This document shows, one piece after another, positions 1 to 9,683 of a DNA stretch of 64,000 bases (positions are counted from its first letter, which is position 1; each line of letters begins with the position of its first letter). This DNA comes from Shewanella sp. TC10 (GTDB lineage: Bacteria > Pseudomonadota > Gammaproteobacteria > Enterobacterales > Shewanellaceae). The DNA is taken from the NCBI RefSeq assembly GCF_009663145.1, contig NZ_VKHR01000012.1, positions 1 through 64,000 on the forward strand, given 5' to 3'. The position numbers and the translations under genes were made by a program. The notes beneath the pieces were generated by a model. That model did not search any database and had not been told where the DNA came from. It worked only from the letters and a program-made list of their open reading frames with translations.

Positions 1-1
1 C

Positions 2-172
2 CCCGTTGGTGCTCCTCTAGTTTCTGGTGGTAAAGTTGTTGCTGAAGTGGTTAGCCACGGTCGCGGTGAGAAAGTAACTATTCAAAAGTTCAATCGTCGT
101 AAGCATCACGAAAAGAAAATGGGCCATCGTCAATGGTTCACTGAAGTTAAAATCACTGCGATCAGCGCATAA
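2..172 (+). CDS. rplU: 50S ribosomal protein L21, C-terminal part
   Basis: The reading frame enters from the left edge and codes for the last 56 residues of bacterial L21, a protein of the large ribosomal subunit that binds 23S rRNA. The C-terminal block with HGRGEKV, the basic [11 protein letters not shown] stretch and the [12 protein letters not shown] ending is the L21 signature. The start lies outside the window. The stop is followed 16 bases later by rpmA, so the two form the usual L21-L27 operon. Confidence 0.96.
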   Translation, partial: PVGAPLVSGGKVVAEVVSHGRGEKVTIQKFNRRKHHEKKMGHRQWFTEVKITAISA

Positions 173-188
173 TTTAGGAGTCTAACTC

Positions 189-443
189 ATGGCACATAAA
201 AAAGCTGGCGGTTCTACTCGTAACGGCCGCGATTCAGAAAGTAAACGTCTTGGTGTTAAGCGTTTCGGTGGCGAATCAGTTGTTGCTGGTAACATCATCG
301 TACGTCAACGTGGTACTAAGTTCCACGCTGGTGTAAACGTAGGTATTGGTCGTGACCATACTTTGTTTGCATTAACAGACGGTAAAGTTAAGTTTCAAGT
401 AAAAGGTCCTAATAACCGTAAGTTTATTAGCATCGAAGCTTAA
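189..443 (+). CDS. rpmA: 50S ribosomal protein L27
   Basis: L27 is a large-subunit protein whose N-terminal tail reaches the peptidyl-transferase centre. The 84-residue length and the start [16 protein letters not shown], followed by KRFGGESV and the [10 protein letters not shown] motif, are diagnostic. No N-terminal cleavage sequence (as in Firmicutes) is present, since the mature start is encoded directly. An AGGAG ribosome binding site lies nine bases before the ATG. It is cotranscribed with rplU and followed by a strong terminator. Confidence 0.98.
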   Translation: MAHKKAGGSTRNGRDSESKRLGVKRFGGESVVAGNIIVRQRGTKFHAGVNVGIGRDHTLFALTDGKVKFQVKGPNNRKFISIEA

Positions 444-466
444 TTCTAGACTCTAATCAGTCTTTG

Positions 467-500
467 AAAGCCCCGCCTTCTGGCGGGGCTTTTGTGTTTT
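467..500 (+). terminator. intrinsic terminator of rplU-rpmA
   Basis: An 11-bp perfect stem with core AGCCCCGCC / GGCGGGGCT and a four-base loop is followed by a T-rich run. It sits 24 bases after the rpmA stop codon and separates the ribosomal operon from obgE. Confidence 0.93.
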
Positions 501-657
501 TTACTTCATTGTTGATTTAAGTTAACTAAACTTCAACGAAGTATTTCGATGTATGACATCGATAGTTATTTATTTTGCAGTAAGCGACTTGTGGTGATTG
601 TATCTTCTACGCTTCCCTGCACATCTCAGTCTTTTGAGGTTATAATTGGCACATTAA

Positions 658-1842
<1,185 letters not shown>

Positions 1843-1904
1843 TATTGTGAGATAAATTTTACTCGATTATCATTGAGTCACTAAAAGGGTAATAAGAGAG
1901 ACCA

Positions 1905-2669
1905 GTGTACGCAGAAACTCAAAATGACATCACTCGTCTTGTCGTACGCAGTGCGCAATTACTCTTAGCTTATGGCGCTGAATCTGATCTTGTTGAAGAG
2001 ATTAGTCAGCGCTTAGGCAAAGCACTAGGTTTAGCCAGTGTTGAGCTTTCCATTTCTTCAAACTCCCTCGTGTTAACCAGCCTAGTTCATGGGCGCTGTA
2101 TTACAACAACAAGACGTATTAGAGAGCACGGCATCAATATGATGATTGTGTGTGAAGTACAGCGGATTTGCTTGTTGGCAGAGAAAGGCATTTATAATGC
2201 TAAGCAAGTCAAAAGACGATTAGAAAGAATTGAACCAAAGAGTTATCCTGCTAAGTATGTCATAGGGATGATTGGTCTATCATGTGCCAGCTTTTGTCAC
2301 TTATTCGGTGGCGATTTAGCATCATGTGTTATTACTTTTATTGCTTCAGCAATTGGGATGTCAGTGCGATTGTCCTTAGTTAAAAAACACTTCAACTTAT
2401 TGATTATTTTTTCAATCACTGCATTTATAACCACACTCATTGCTCAAGTGGGCTATATCGTCGATATAACGAGTACACCTAAAACCGCGATGGCGGCGAG
2501 TGTATTAATGCTGGTGCCGGGTTTTCCTTTAATTAATGCGATTTCAGATATGGTTAAAGGTCATATGAATGTCGGTATCTCTCGCTGGGGACACGCCACG
2601 CTATTAACGCTAGCAACAGTGATAGGTATTACCCTGGCTATGGCATTAGGCGGTAGTTTATTTCTATGA
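1905..2669 (+). CDS. yjjP: YjjP/ThrE-family inner-membrane exporter subunit
   Basis: The large half of a two-component exporter of the ThrE superfamily (DUF1212). In E. coli YjjP with YjjB is reported to export succinate. The 254-residue protein has a soluble N-terminal domain (about 1-120) with the ELSISSNSLVLTS segment, then about five hydrophobic segments from residue 122, including PGFPLINAISD, a family hallmark. The start is GTG with a purine-rich AAGAGAG in front. Its stop overlaps the yjjB start (ATGA), indicating coupled translation and a heteromeric complex. The substrate in this organism is inferred. Confidence 0.88.
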   Translation: MYAETQNDITRLVVRSAQLLLAYGAESDLVEEISQRLGKALGLASVELSISSNSLVLTSLVHGRCITTTRRIREHGINMMIVCEVQRICLLAEKGIYNAKQVKRRLERIEPKSYPAKYVIGMIGLSCASFCHLFGGDLASCVITFIASAIGMSVRLSLVKKHFNLLIIFSITAFITTLIAQVGYIVDITSTPKTAMAASVLMLVPGFPLINAISDMVKGHMNVGISRWGHATLLTLATVIGITLAMALGGSLFL

Positions 2670-3133
2670 ACCTCATTTTAGAGTTATTGCATGATGCGTT
2701 TTTCTCAGCCATTCCAGCACTTGGTTTTGCTATGGTGTTTAATGTCCCAAAGCGATTTTTACCATACTGCGGACTAGCTGGTGCGATTGGCCACAGTTTT
2801 CGCTCATTATTGATGCATTTTGATATGCCAATTGAATGGGCAACCTTCACCGCTGCAGCCCTTGTCGGCGTGATAACGATTAGATTTGCTAAAAAGCACT
2901 TAGCCCCACCTTTGATGTATTCAGTTGCCGCAATTATTCCTATGGTACCTGGAACCTACGCTTACAATACCCTTATTTCAATAGTCCAGCTTAGCGTACA
3001 AGATCAAATTAGCAGTGACCTGACGTCGCTGGTTATCTTCAATGGTTTAAAAACGGTATTTATTCTTGGTGCATTAGCTGTTGGGTTAGCAATGCCAGCT
3101 CTCGTCTACTACCGCACTAGGCCCATTATTTAA
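2666..3133 (+). CDS. yjjB: YjjB/DUF3815 membrane partner of YjjP
   Basis: Small membrane subunit of the YjjPB exporter, 155 residues, nearly all hydrophobic with about four to five transmembrane segments. The FNVPKR motif near the N-terminus and the VPGTYAY stretch correspond to the conserved pore half of ThrE proteins, split off here as in E. coli. The first codon overlaps the yjjP stop by four bases. It ends 28 bases before folA, so folA may be read through from the same transcript. Confidence 0.87.
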   Translation: MNLILELLHDAFFSAIPALGFAMVFNVPKRFLPYCGLAGAIGHSFRSLLMHFDMPIEWATFTAAALVGVITIRFAKKHLAPPLMYSVAAIIPMVPGTYAYNTLISIVQLSVQDQISSDLTSLVIFNGLKTVFILGALAVGLAMPALVYYRTRPII

Positions 3134-3161
3134 TTTCTTAAGCATCTATAAGGATTTTTAC

Positions 3162-3638
3162 ATGCGCATCGCAATGATCGCCGCTATGGCAAACAATCGT
3201 GTAATCGGTAAAGACAACAAAATGCCTTGGCATTTACCTGAAGACCTAAAACACTTTAAAGCCATGACGTTAGGAAAACCCGTAGTGATGGGGCGCAAGA
3301 CATTCGAATCAATAGGCAGACCACTCCCTGGACGTCACAATATTGTGATAACTCGCCAAGCCGACTATCAACCAGATGGTGTGAGTTGTGTTAATTCTTT
3401 TGAGGCAGCAAAAGAGTTAGTCAAAGATTGTGACGAATTAGTTGTGATTGGTGGTGGTCAACTCTATAAAGAAATTCTACCAGTGGCCGATACCCTTTAT
3501 CTAACCTTCATAGAATTAACTGTTGATGGTGATACCTTTTTCCCTGAATGGGATGATGGTAGCTGGAAGTTGACAGAGAAGGTTGTTGAGATAAATGAAT
3601 CACAATTGCAATATAGCTTTAACACTTTGGTTAAATAA
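3162..3638 (+). CDS. folA: dihydrofolate reductase
   Basis: NADPH-dependent reduction of dihydrofolate to tetrahydrofolate, the target of trimethoprim. The 158-residue chromosomal type shows the N-terminal strand IAMIAAMANNRVIG, the Met20-loop region NKMPWHLPEDLKHF with the catalytic Asp/Glu at E27, the GRKTFESIGRPLPGR nucleotide-binding stretch, and VIGGGQLY. It starts with ATG after AAGGA. Nothing indicates a mobile resistance-type DHFR; length and context are those of the housekeeping gene. Confidence 0.97.
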   Translation: MRIAMIAAMANNRVIGKDNKMPWHLPEDLKHFKAMTLGKPVVMGRKTFESIGRPLPGRHNIVITRQADYQPDGVSCVNSFEAAKELVKDCDELVVIGGGQLYKEILPVADTLYLTFIELTVDGDTFFPEWDDGSWKLTEKVVEINESQLQYSFNTLVK

Positions 3639-3724
3639 TGTTAAATTGTGTCCTGTGTTACCCTGAATAGATACTTACCCTTGATGGTAGGTACAAAATA
3701 AAAATACCTAAAAAGGAGTGTCAG

Positions 3725-4117
3725 ATGCGTTTATTGCCAGTGGCCTTAGCAGCCCTAATTGCAGCATCTTTTGTGTCAACCCCTGCCGAAGCCAATACTG
3801 AACAACTTGTCGCTAACATTTGTGATTATGTAAAATCTAATGACAAAAATCGTTTACGCAAAAAGTTGAAAGAAAGCCGAGTTAAATTACGTAATATCTA
3901 CGATGGTGTTTCTTGTGACGGTAACAGCTTATTAAGAACTGCTTACAACTCTAATTCTTTAGAAGTGGGTGAGTATATTGCTAAACGTCTTCCAGCTGGT
4001 GATTTAAATTCACCTGAGGCTGACGGCAAAAGCATTCTTGATTGGGCAAATGCAAATGGTCATAGTGGAAGTGCTATTACTGCAGCAGTTCAAAGTCGTA
4101 TCAGCGGTGGTGAATAA
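3725..4117 (+). CDS. small exported DUF3718-type protein
   Basis: A 130-residue protein with a clear signal peptide (MRLLPVALAALIAASF, probable cleavage after STPAEA). The mature part holds two cysteines (NICDYV and VSCDGNSLL) that could form a disulfide, and a charged LRKKLKESRVKLRNIY helix. The pattern fits DUF3718, a family found in Shewanella and relatives, recognised from memory only. An AAGGAGTG ribosome binding site precedes the ATG. It has its own terminator. Function unknown; location should be the periplasm. Confidence 0.7.
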   Translation: MRLLPVALAALIAASFVSTPAEANTEQLVANICDYVKSNDKNRLRKKLKESRVKLRNIYDGVSCDGNSLLRTAYNSNSLEVGEYIAKRLPAGDLNSPEADGKSILDWANANGHSGSAITAAVQSRISGGE

Positions 4118-4238
4118 ACGTTAATTAACGTATTGAGTCATTTGTTACGCTATGGTGCATTAGAACGTTTAATGCGTCATGACAAACCAGATTGGTTGTT
4201 GGTTTGCGTCTTTCGTTAGTACAAATAACAATTAATCT

Positions 4239-4264
4239 AAAAACCGCCTTTATGGCGGTTTTTT
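4239..4264 (+). terminator. intrinsic terminator after the DUF3718 gene
   Basis: A stem AAACCGCC / GGCGGTTT with a TTTAT loop runs directly into a T run. It lies about 120 bases after the stop codon. Confidence 0.87.
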
Positions 4265-4430
4265 TATGGGCTAAATATCAGCAACTATGAATAATAAATT
4301 GATATTTACATCAAAAGGCGAGCAGGGAACATTAAGTGGCTAGTGTATTAAGGCTAATTACAAACGACAAGTTTGGATACTTTATGCATGCTTTAACTGA
4401 AAGAGTGAACACTTTATAATTTAAGGCATT

Positions 4431-4454
4431 AAAAAAGGCTCCTAAGAGCCTTTT
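4431..4454 (-). terminator. intrinsic terminator of the chemotaxis receptor gene
   Basis: Read on the minus strand, AAAAGGCTC pairs with GAGCCTTTT around a four-base loop and is followed by T residues. It lies 26 bases beyond the receptor stop codon. Confidence 0.88.
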
Positions 4455-4480
4455 GGGTAAAAGATGAATCATCTTAAAGG

Positions 4481-6502
4481 TTAGACTTTAAATTCACCTA
4501 CAGAGCCTTGTAGCTCTTCTGAAAGCATTGCAACTTGATGGCTTGACTGTGCTGTTTGATCCGCCCCTGTAGCCGTTTCTTCTGATATTGCTGCAATATG
4601 TTCTAGCATCTCAGAAACTTGCTGGCTCACTAAGTTTTGCTCTTGAGCAGCTTGAGCAATGTGGTTACCAGAGTCGTAAGCTTTATGAACTGATTGACTA
4701 ATCGTTTCAAGTGCTAAGTTAGCCTGTTCAGTTTTATCAACACAGCTTGTAGCTTGGGTACGTCCTAGCTCCATTACTGACACAGCTTGCTGAGCACCTT
4801 GTTGCAGCATCTCAATCATTTGCTGAATTTCGCTGGTTGATTCTTGTGTTCTAGAAGCAAGACTTCGAACTTCGTCAGCAACTACCGCAAAGCCACGACC
4901 TTGCTCACCGGCGCGTGCAGCCTCAATTGCAGCATTAAGTGCAAGTAGATTGGTTTGTTCAGCAATTCCTCTAATAACGTCAAGAATTGAACCAATAGAT
5001 GCACTGTCTGAATGAACCTTATTAATCACTTGACCCGCTTTGGCAACTTCATCAGCTAAAGCGAGAATAGTGACTTTATTTTCTTCAGCTAGTGAACGCA
5101 TGTGCTGGGTTTCTTCATCAGCTTGCTTAATTTGCTCTAGTGCTTGGTCGGCGCTCATTGAAACCTGTTGCGCACTTGAGCTTAACTGAGTTGTCGCAGT
5201 AGCAACTTGATCAACTTGGCTCTTCTGTTCTTGGATACCACTGGTCGTTTGGGTGGTGATCGCAGATGTTTCTTCTGCCGCAGCGGCAAGCTGGTTTGAG
5301 CGGTCTAAAATACCCACAATCAGATTACGTAAGCTATCGACTAAGCTATTACAGTTTTTAGCTAATTCAGCGAATTCATCATGGCCAGAGTCATCAAGCT
5401 TATGAGTTAAATCACCAGAAGCTAAAATGTTCAATGCTTGGTTCACTTTCGCTAAAGAGCGAGTGAGCGGCTTAACCACTGCAATACTTACAATGATAGA
5501 AACCAGAATCGCAAGAATGACTACAAACATAGTTTTCAAGCTTGCAGAATCGATATTTTCAATGGCGTTATTACTGATTTCGCCAGTAAACCCTTCAATG
5601 TTGTTGGCAAGGTTTATCATCTTAGCATTGACATCTAAACGTGCTTTATCAGTTGCAGCCAACTCTTTCTCTGCTTGTTGATCATGGCTCAGTTGCTGAC
5701 CCTTGATAGCAATAATACCATTGCTGTCATTAATTAATTTAAATACAGCTTCACTTTCGCTATTTAAGTTATTTAGTGTGTTGTCACTGACAATACCGCG
5801 CCCCTGTCGATTGATGTGTTCAATCTTAACGCGTGTGTCACTGACCATATAGTCAAGCTCATTAACTATCACGTTGTATTTGCTGTTATCTTTAGCTGCT
5901 ACTAAGTCATAAATCGTAGTGATAATGTTGATAAAAGTACTGTCTACAACGCCGGCTGTTGCGGCAATACTTTGCTCAGTTGTATCGTCACTCATTTCTA
6001 AATCAATAAGATCTAACAAAATTGAAGATGCTTCATCGGCACTGTCTTCTAAATCACTGCGCAATGACAATAGCGTTTCGTGTTTAATCAGTGCACTTTC
6101 ATGCTCTTCTAGCATTAGCTTGCTGTTTTTTTCAAAACTTGCATAACTGGATTTTAACTGGGATAGATTTGAAGAGAATTCTTGTCTGTCAGAAATAAGG
6201 CTTGATAACTTATTGAGTGTCTTTGTGAACTCAGCAGACTCATCTTTGATTTGTTTCTCAACAGCTGGGATTTGTGCTGATTGATCTGTGTAATAACCAA
6301 ATAGGATTTGAATTTGCTGTGCACTTAAATTTTGTGTTAATTCACCTGTTGCAGTAAGCGCAGGTAAGCTGACCTTCTGCAATGTTGTAGTACTATCTTT
6401 AATTGTACTATTGGTGAGCAGTGATACGCCTCCCAATACAATTAAAAGTAGTGTGACAACAGTAAAACCGCCAATAACTCTGGTGGCAACATTAATTTTC
6501 AT
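4481..6502 (-). CDS. methyl-accepting chemotaxis protein
   Basis: Transmembrane chemoreceptor that signals through CheW/CheA. The 673-residue protein has TM1 at about 10-30, a large periplasmic helical sensor region (about 31-320, rich in Ser, Glu and Leu, consistent with a four-helix-bundle domain), TM2 at about 325-345, then HAMP and the long cytoplasmic coiled coil. The hairpin tip with [19 protein letters not shown] and [15 protein letters not shown] near residues 505-550 is the MCP signature. No C-terminal NWETF-like CheR tether is present; it ends [13 protein letters not shown] precedes the ATG. A FliA-type promoter lies about 85 bases upstream. Ligand not predictable. Confidence 0.95.
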   Translation of the reverse strand: MKINVATRVIGGFTVVTLLLIVLGGVSLLTNSTIKDSTTTLQKVSLPALTATGELTQNLSAQQIQILFGYYTDQSAQIPAVEKQIKDESAEFTKTLNKLSSLISDRQEFSSNLSQLKSSYASFEKNSKLMLEEHESALIKHETLLSLRSDLEDSADEASSILLDLIDLEMSDDTTEQSIAATAGVVDSTFINIITTIYDLVAAKDNSKYNVIVNELDYMVSDTRVKIEHINRQGRGIVSDNTLNNLNSESEAVFKLINDSNGIIAIKGQQLSHDQQAEKELAATDKARLDVNAKMINLANNIEGFTGEISNNAIENIDSASLKTMFVVILAILVSIIVSIAVVKPLTRSLAKVNQALNILASGDLTHKLDDSGHDEFAELAKNCNSLVDSLRNLIVGILDRSNQLAAAAEETSAITTQTTSGIQEQKSQVDQVATATTQLSSSAQQVSMSADQALEQIKQADEETQHMRSLAEENKVTILALADEVAKAGQVINKVHSDSASIGSILDVIRGIAEQTNLLALNAAIEAARAGEQGRGFAVVADEVRSLASRTQESTSEIQQMIEMLQQGAQQAVSVMELGRTQATSCVDKTEQANLALETISQSVHKAYDSGNHIAQAAQEQNLVSQQVSEMLEHIAAISEETATGADQTAQSSHQVAMLSEELQGSVGEFKV

Positions 6503-6585
6503 AGCATACTCCGGCTGTTATTATTTTATCCCGAATTTGTCTCTTGATCGCTCAGGGTAATGTGATCATGTGAGATCTATTAGCT

Positions 6586-6612
6586 TTATCGGCTAAGATT
6601 TTTATTAGTTTA
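6586..6612 (-). promoter_or_regulatory. sigma-28 (FliA) promoter of the chemotaxis receptor
   Basis: On the minus strand TAAACTAA, 11 bases, then GCCGATAA match the FliA consensus TAAAGTTT-N11-GCCGATAA: all eight -10 bases, the TAAA core of the -35 and the exact spacer length. It lies between the apaH stop and the receptor start, about 84 bases before the ATG, so the receptor should be in the motility regulon and independent of the apaH operon. Confidence 0.8.
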
Positions 6613-6624
6613 ACAATTTATTCA

Positions 6625-7440
6625 TTATTTTAGTTTTTGCTGCGTTATTTTTTCATTGGTTTCAGCATGCCAAAGTGTCATATATTCGCCCCAGCAACAG
6701 CCCGTATCTAACGCTAATACTTTCTCTTGGTTAGTTACTCCCATAAGGGCGGCCCAATGACCAAATACTAAAGTGTGAGTTTTCTTAAGATCTGAATCAA
6801 AATTAAACCATGGCGTAAGACCTTTGGACTTATCTTTTAGTGGTTTTTTACAGGCAAAATCTAAACTGCCATCTGGGTGTAAATAGCGCATACGAGTCAG
6901 TGCATTAATACAATATCGTAAGCGTGGTAAACCTTTTGACTTACTATCCCATAAATCAGGGGCTTCAGTGTACATTTTTGCAATTAATTCAGATAAATAA
7001 TCGTCTTTTTTCAGCGCGTCACTGACAGCAAGGGCTTCTGTTTGCAGTGTTTTTAGATCCCATTGCGGTGGGACACCTGCATGGGTCATAACGATATTAT
7101 GTGATGATAATGTTTGCACTAAAGGTTGCTGTCTTAGCCAATCAATAAGCTTGGTGATATCTTCTGCCGCAAGTAACTCAGCTAGGTTATCTTTAGGATT
7201 GGCTTTTTTGAGCTTACCGTGCAATGCGAGTAAGTGAAGGTCATGATTACCTAAAGTAATCTTTGCGCTGCCTTCTAAAGATTTCAAATAACGTAAGGTT
7301 TGTAAGGAGCCTTTTCCGCGTGCGACCAGATCTCCTACAGCCCACAGTTCATCTTTAGCTGGGTTGAAATCCACTTTAGCGAGTAGTAATTGCAGCTCGT
7401 CAAAACAGCCTTGTATATCTCCAACGAAATAATGCGCCAT
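6625..7440 (-). CDS. apaH: symmetrical Ap4A hydrolase
   Basis: Hydrolyses diadenosine tetraphosphate to two ADP and, in enterobacteria, removes Np4 caps from RNA. It is a calcineurin-like phosphoesterase: HYFVGDIQGCFDEL near the N-terminus, VGDLVARG and LGNHDLHLLAL carry the metal-binding Asp, Asn and His residues, and GHWAALMG and LDTGCCWG follow. The ATG at 7440 is preferred to in-frame codons up to 7506, because the family begins with the MxxYFVGDIxG strand and the upstream extension overlaps apaG. Length 271 residues. It starts four bases after the apaG stop, as in the E. coli surA-to-apaH operon. Confidence 0.95.
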   Translation of the reverse strand: MAHYFVGDIQGCFDELQLLLAKVDFNPAKDELWAVGDLVARGKGSLQTLRYLKSLEGSAKITLGNHDLHLLALHGKLKKANPKDNLAELLAAEDITKLIDWLRQQPLVQTLSSHNIVMTHAGVPPQWDLKTLQTEALAVSDALKKDDYLSELIAKMYTEAPDLWDSKSKGLPRLRYCINALTRMRYLHPDGSLDFACKKPLKDKSKGLTPWFNFDSDLKKTHTLVFGHWAALMGVTNQEKVLALDTGCCWGEYMTLWHAETNEKITQQKLK

Positions 7441-7444
7441 AGGG

Positions 7445-7825
7445 TTACTGCAAAATGCCTGGAACGGCCAATCTAAAAGTCGGAATGTCTGCTTTGAAAC
7501 TATCACCCTGTTCAGTGATCATTCCGTAACTTCCTTCCATAAAACCAACGGGCGTTTCCATGACAGTGCCACTTGAGTATTGATAAGCGGTATCAGGATC
7601 AATGGTAGGGGTTTCACCTACAACCCCAGGGCCTTTCACTTCACTGGTATCGCCATTTGCATTGGTGATTATCCAATGGCGATCTTTAAGTGTGATAGGA
7701 ATTTCACTGAGATTAATAATGGTGATGGTATAACTAAATAAATACTTTTCATCTTCTGTTGATGATTGTTCTTCGAGGTATTTAGTTTCTACTTTGATTT
7801 TTACGTTAGCAGCTACAGAGGTCAT
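7445..7825 (-). CDS. apaG: ApaG protein (DUF525)
   Basis: Small fibronectin-like beta-sandwich protein of unknown precise role, conserved next to apaH and rsmA. The 126 residues include KYLFSYTITIINLS, the GPGVVGETPTIDPD motif and GSYGMI, all typical of ApaG. The ribosome binding site AGGAAG overlaps the T run of a hairpin upstream (7836-7870), suggesting that apaG-apaH expression is tuned separately from rsmA. Confidence 0.95.
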   Translation of the reverse strand: MTSVAANVKIKVETKYLEEQSSTEDEKYLFSYTITIINLSEIPITLKDRHWIITNANGDTSEVKGPGVVGETPTIDPDTAYQYSSGTVMETPVGFMEGSYGMITEQGDSFKADIPTFRLAVPGILQ

Positions 7826-7835
7826 TAAACTTCCT

Positions 7836-7870
7836 AAAAAAGAAAGGGCATCTTGTGAAAAGTGCCCTTT
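7836..7870 (-). terminator. terminator-like hairpin between rsmA and apaG
   Basis: On the minus strand AAAGGGCA, a 12-base loop, TGCCCTTT, one C and six T residues form an intrinsic terminator, six bases after the rsmA stop. The T run abuts the apaG Shine-Dalgarno AGGAAG. It could be a partial terminator or attenuator inside the operon. Confidence 0.65.
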
Positions 7871-7876
7871 AAAAAT

Positions 7877-8680
7877 CTAACTTTTATCGCAAACCAAATT
7901 GGCTAGCGCGACATATTGTTCAACGCTTATTTGCTCTGGTCTTAAAGTTGAGTCAATGTTTAGTTGAGTAAACTCTTCATCAGTGATCATTTGCTTCAAG
8001 TTATTTCTTAATGTTTTACGGCGCATGTTGAATGCTGTCGTACACAAATGACGAAGGACATTTACATCCTTACAAGGATAAGGTTTCACATCATAAGGCA
8101 ATAAGCGCACGACTGCAGAATCTACCTTTGGTGCAGGCTTGAAGCTTTCTGGTGGCACTTCAAGAACTGGCACAACTTTACAGAAATACTGAGCCATGAC
8201 TGTTAAACGGCCGTAAGCTTTTGTCCCTGGGCTTGCAGAAAGACGTAAAACCACTTCTTTTTGTAGCATAAAGTGCATGGTTTCGATTATTTCGGCAAAT
8301 TCGAAAAGGTGAAACATAAGCGGGGTAGAGATGTTGTATGGCAAGTTACCAAACACTTTCATCTTCTTACCATCTTGTTGCAGCTGACTAAAGTCAAAAT
8401 TAAGTGCATCACCTTGATTGATGGTTAATTTATCTTTCAGTACTGGATGAGCTTGCAGACGTTCAACAAGGTCTTTATCAAGCTCGACAACCGTTAAGTT
8501 ATCAACGGCTTCAGCTACAGGCTCGGTTAATGCACCAAGACCCGGACCAATTTCAACCATGACATGGTCATTATCAGGAGAAATAGCGCCCACGATTCTA
8601 CTGATGACACTTTCATCAGTTAAAAAGTTTTGTCCGAAACGTTTTCTGGCCGTGTGGCCTAAATGTACTTTATTGCTCAT
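7877..8680 (-). CDS. rsmA: 16S rRNA dimethyladenosine transferase (KsgA/RsmA)
   Basis: Dimethylates two adjacent adenosines (A1518 and A1519, E. coli numbering) at the 3' end of 16S rRNA using S-adenosylmethionine. The 267-residue protein has the N-terminal RKRFGQNFL, the SAM-binding [13 protein letters not shown], the acidic VVELD, and the catalytic NLPYNIS motif. The C-terminal small domain has [10 protein letters not shown]. It sits seven bases after pdxA in the lptD-surA-pdxA-rsmA order conserved in gammaproteobacteria. Confidence 0.97.
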   Translation of the reverse strand: MSNKVHLGHTARKRFGQNFLTDESVISRIVGAISPDNDHVMVEIGPGLGALTEPVAEAVDNLTVVELDKDLVERLQAHPVLKDKLTINQGDALNFDFSQLQQDGKKMKVFGNLPYNISTPLMFHLFEFAEIIETMHFMLQKEVVLRLSASPGTKAYGRLTVMAQYFCKVVPVLEVPPESFKPAPKVDSAVVRLLPYDVKPYPCKDVNVLRHLCTTAFNMRRKTLRNNLKQMITDEEFTQLNIDSTLRPEQISVEQYVALANLVCDKS

Positions 8681-8687
8681 TGGAAAT

Positions 8688-9674
8688 TTATTTACTTACT
8701 TTTGAGGCCAATTCAATGGCTTTATTTAATGCACAGGTAAAACTACCGCAATCTGCTTCACCGGTGCCTGCAAGTTCTAATGCAGTGCCGTGATCGACAG
8801 AGGTTCTAATATACGGAAGACCTAAGGTGATGTTAACCGATTTCCCAAAACCTAAAGATTTAAGTACAGGGAGTCCTTGGTCGTGATACATAGCAAGAAC
8901 CACATCTGCTTCTTGTAAGTATTTAGGTTGGAAAAGCGTATCAGCAGGCAATGGCCCAACAATATCAATATCTTGTTCACGCAGCTCATTAAGAGCAGGG
9001 ATCATGATATCAATTTCTTCCCGTCCTAAGTGTCCATCTTCACCCGCATGAGGGTTCAAACCACATACATAAATTTTTGGTGAAGTGATGCCAAATTTTT
9101 GCACTAATTCACTATGCAAAATTTGAATAATATGGTGTAAACGTTCACGAGTAATCGCTTTTGAGACATAAGCCAATGGAATATGTGTGGTCATTAATGC
9201 CACTTGTAACCCAGGAGCTGCAAGCATCATGACAACATCTTGGCAATTAGCTTGTAATGCAAAAAACTCAGTGTGGCCACTGAAAGGAATACCTGCTTGG
9301 TTAATAATTCCTTTGTGTACCGGGCCTGTCACCACTGCTGCAAATTCATTGCTCATATTTTTTTCACCAGCGTAACGTAAGGTGTCAACAACATAAGCAC
9401 TGTTTGCTTCGTTTAGCTTGCCACATTCAACTTCAGCTGCAAGTGTGAACGGCGCTATCGTCAATGTACCAGCCTCTTGAGGTTTAGCTTCAAGGGTCGG
9501 CTGGTAAGGGCGAAGAGTCAGTGGTAATCCAAGCATTTTAGCTCGGCTGGTTAATAATTGTGGATCTGCACAAACAACTAACTCAGCAGGCCAAGCCTGC
9601 TGAGCAAGTTTAATAACAATATCTGGGCCGATACTCGCCGGTTCACCCGGCGTAATCGCAATTCTTTGTGTCAT
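8688..9674 (-). CDS. pdxA: 4-hydroxythreonine-4-phosphate dehydrogenase
   Basis: NAD-dependent oxidation and decarboxylation of 4-phosphohydroxy-L-threonine in pyridoxal 5'-phosphate synthesis; the product is condensed by PdxJ. The 328-residue sequence begins [15 protein letters not shown] and contains TGPVHKG, the metal-binding SGHTEFF, the [14 protein letters not shown] block and MYHDQGLP near the C-terminus, all conserved in PdxA. It begins nine bases after surA. Confidence 0.96.
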   Translation of the reverse strand: MTQRIAITPGEPASIGPDIVIKLAQQAWPAELVVCADPQLLTSRAKMLGLPLTLRPYQPTLEAKPQEAGTLTIAPFTLAAEVECGKLNEANSAYVVDTLRYAGEKNMSNEFAAVVTGPVHKGIINQAGIPFSGHTEFFALQANCQDVVMMLAAPGLQVALMTTHIPLAYVSKAITRERLHHIIQILHSELVQKFGITSPKIYVCGLNPHAGEDGHLGREEIDIMIPALNELREQDIDIVGPLPADTLFQPKYLQEADVVLAMYHDQGLPVLKSLGFGKSVNITLGLPYIRTSVDHGTALELAGTGEADCGSFTCALNKAIELASKVSK

Positions 9675-9683
9675 TAAGTTAGG

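Larger units (their letters stand above)
4118..4480. other. gene-free region between the DUF3718 gene and the chemotaxis receptor
   Basis: This 363-base stretch separates two convergent genes. It holds a plus-strand terminator at 4239-4264 and a minus-strand terminator at 4431-4454. The remaining AT-rich sequence shows no convincing coding frame or RNA gene. Confidence 0.6.
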
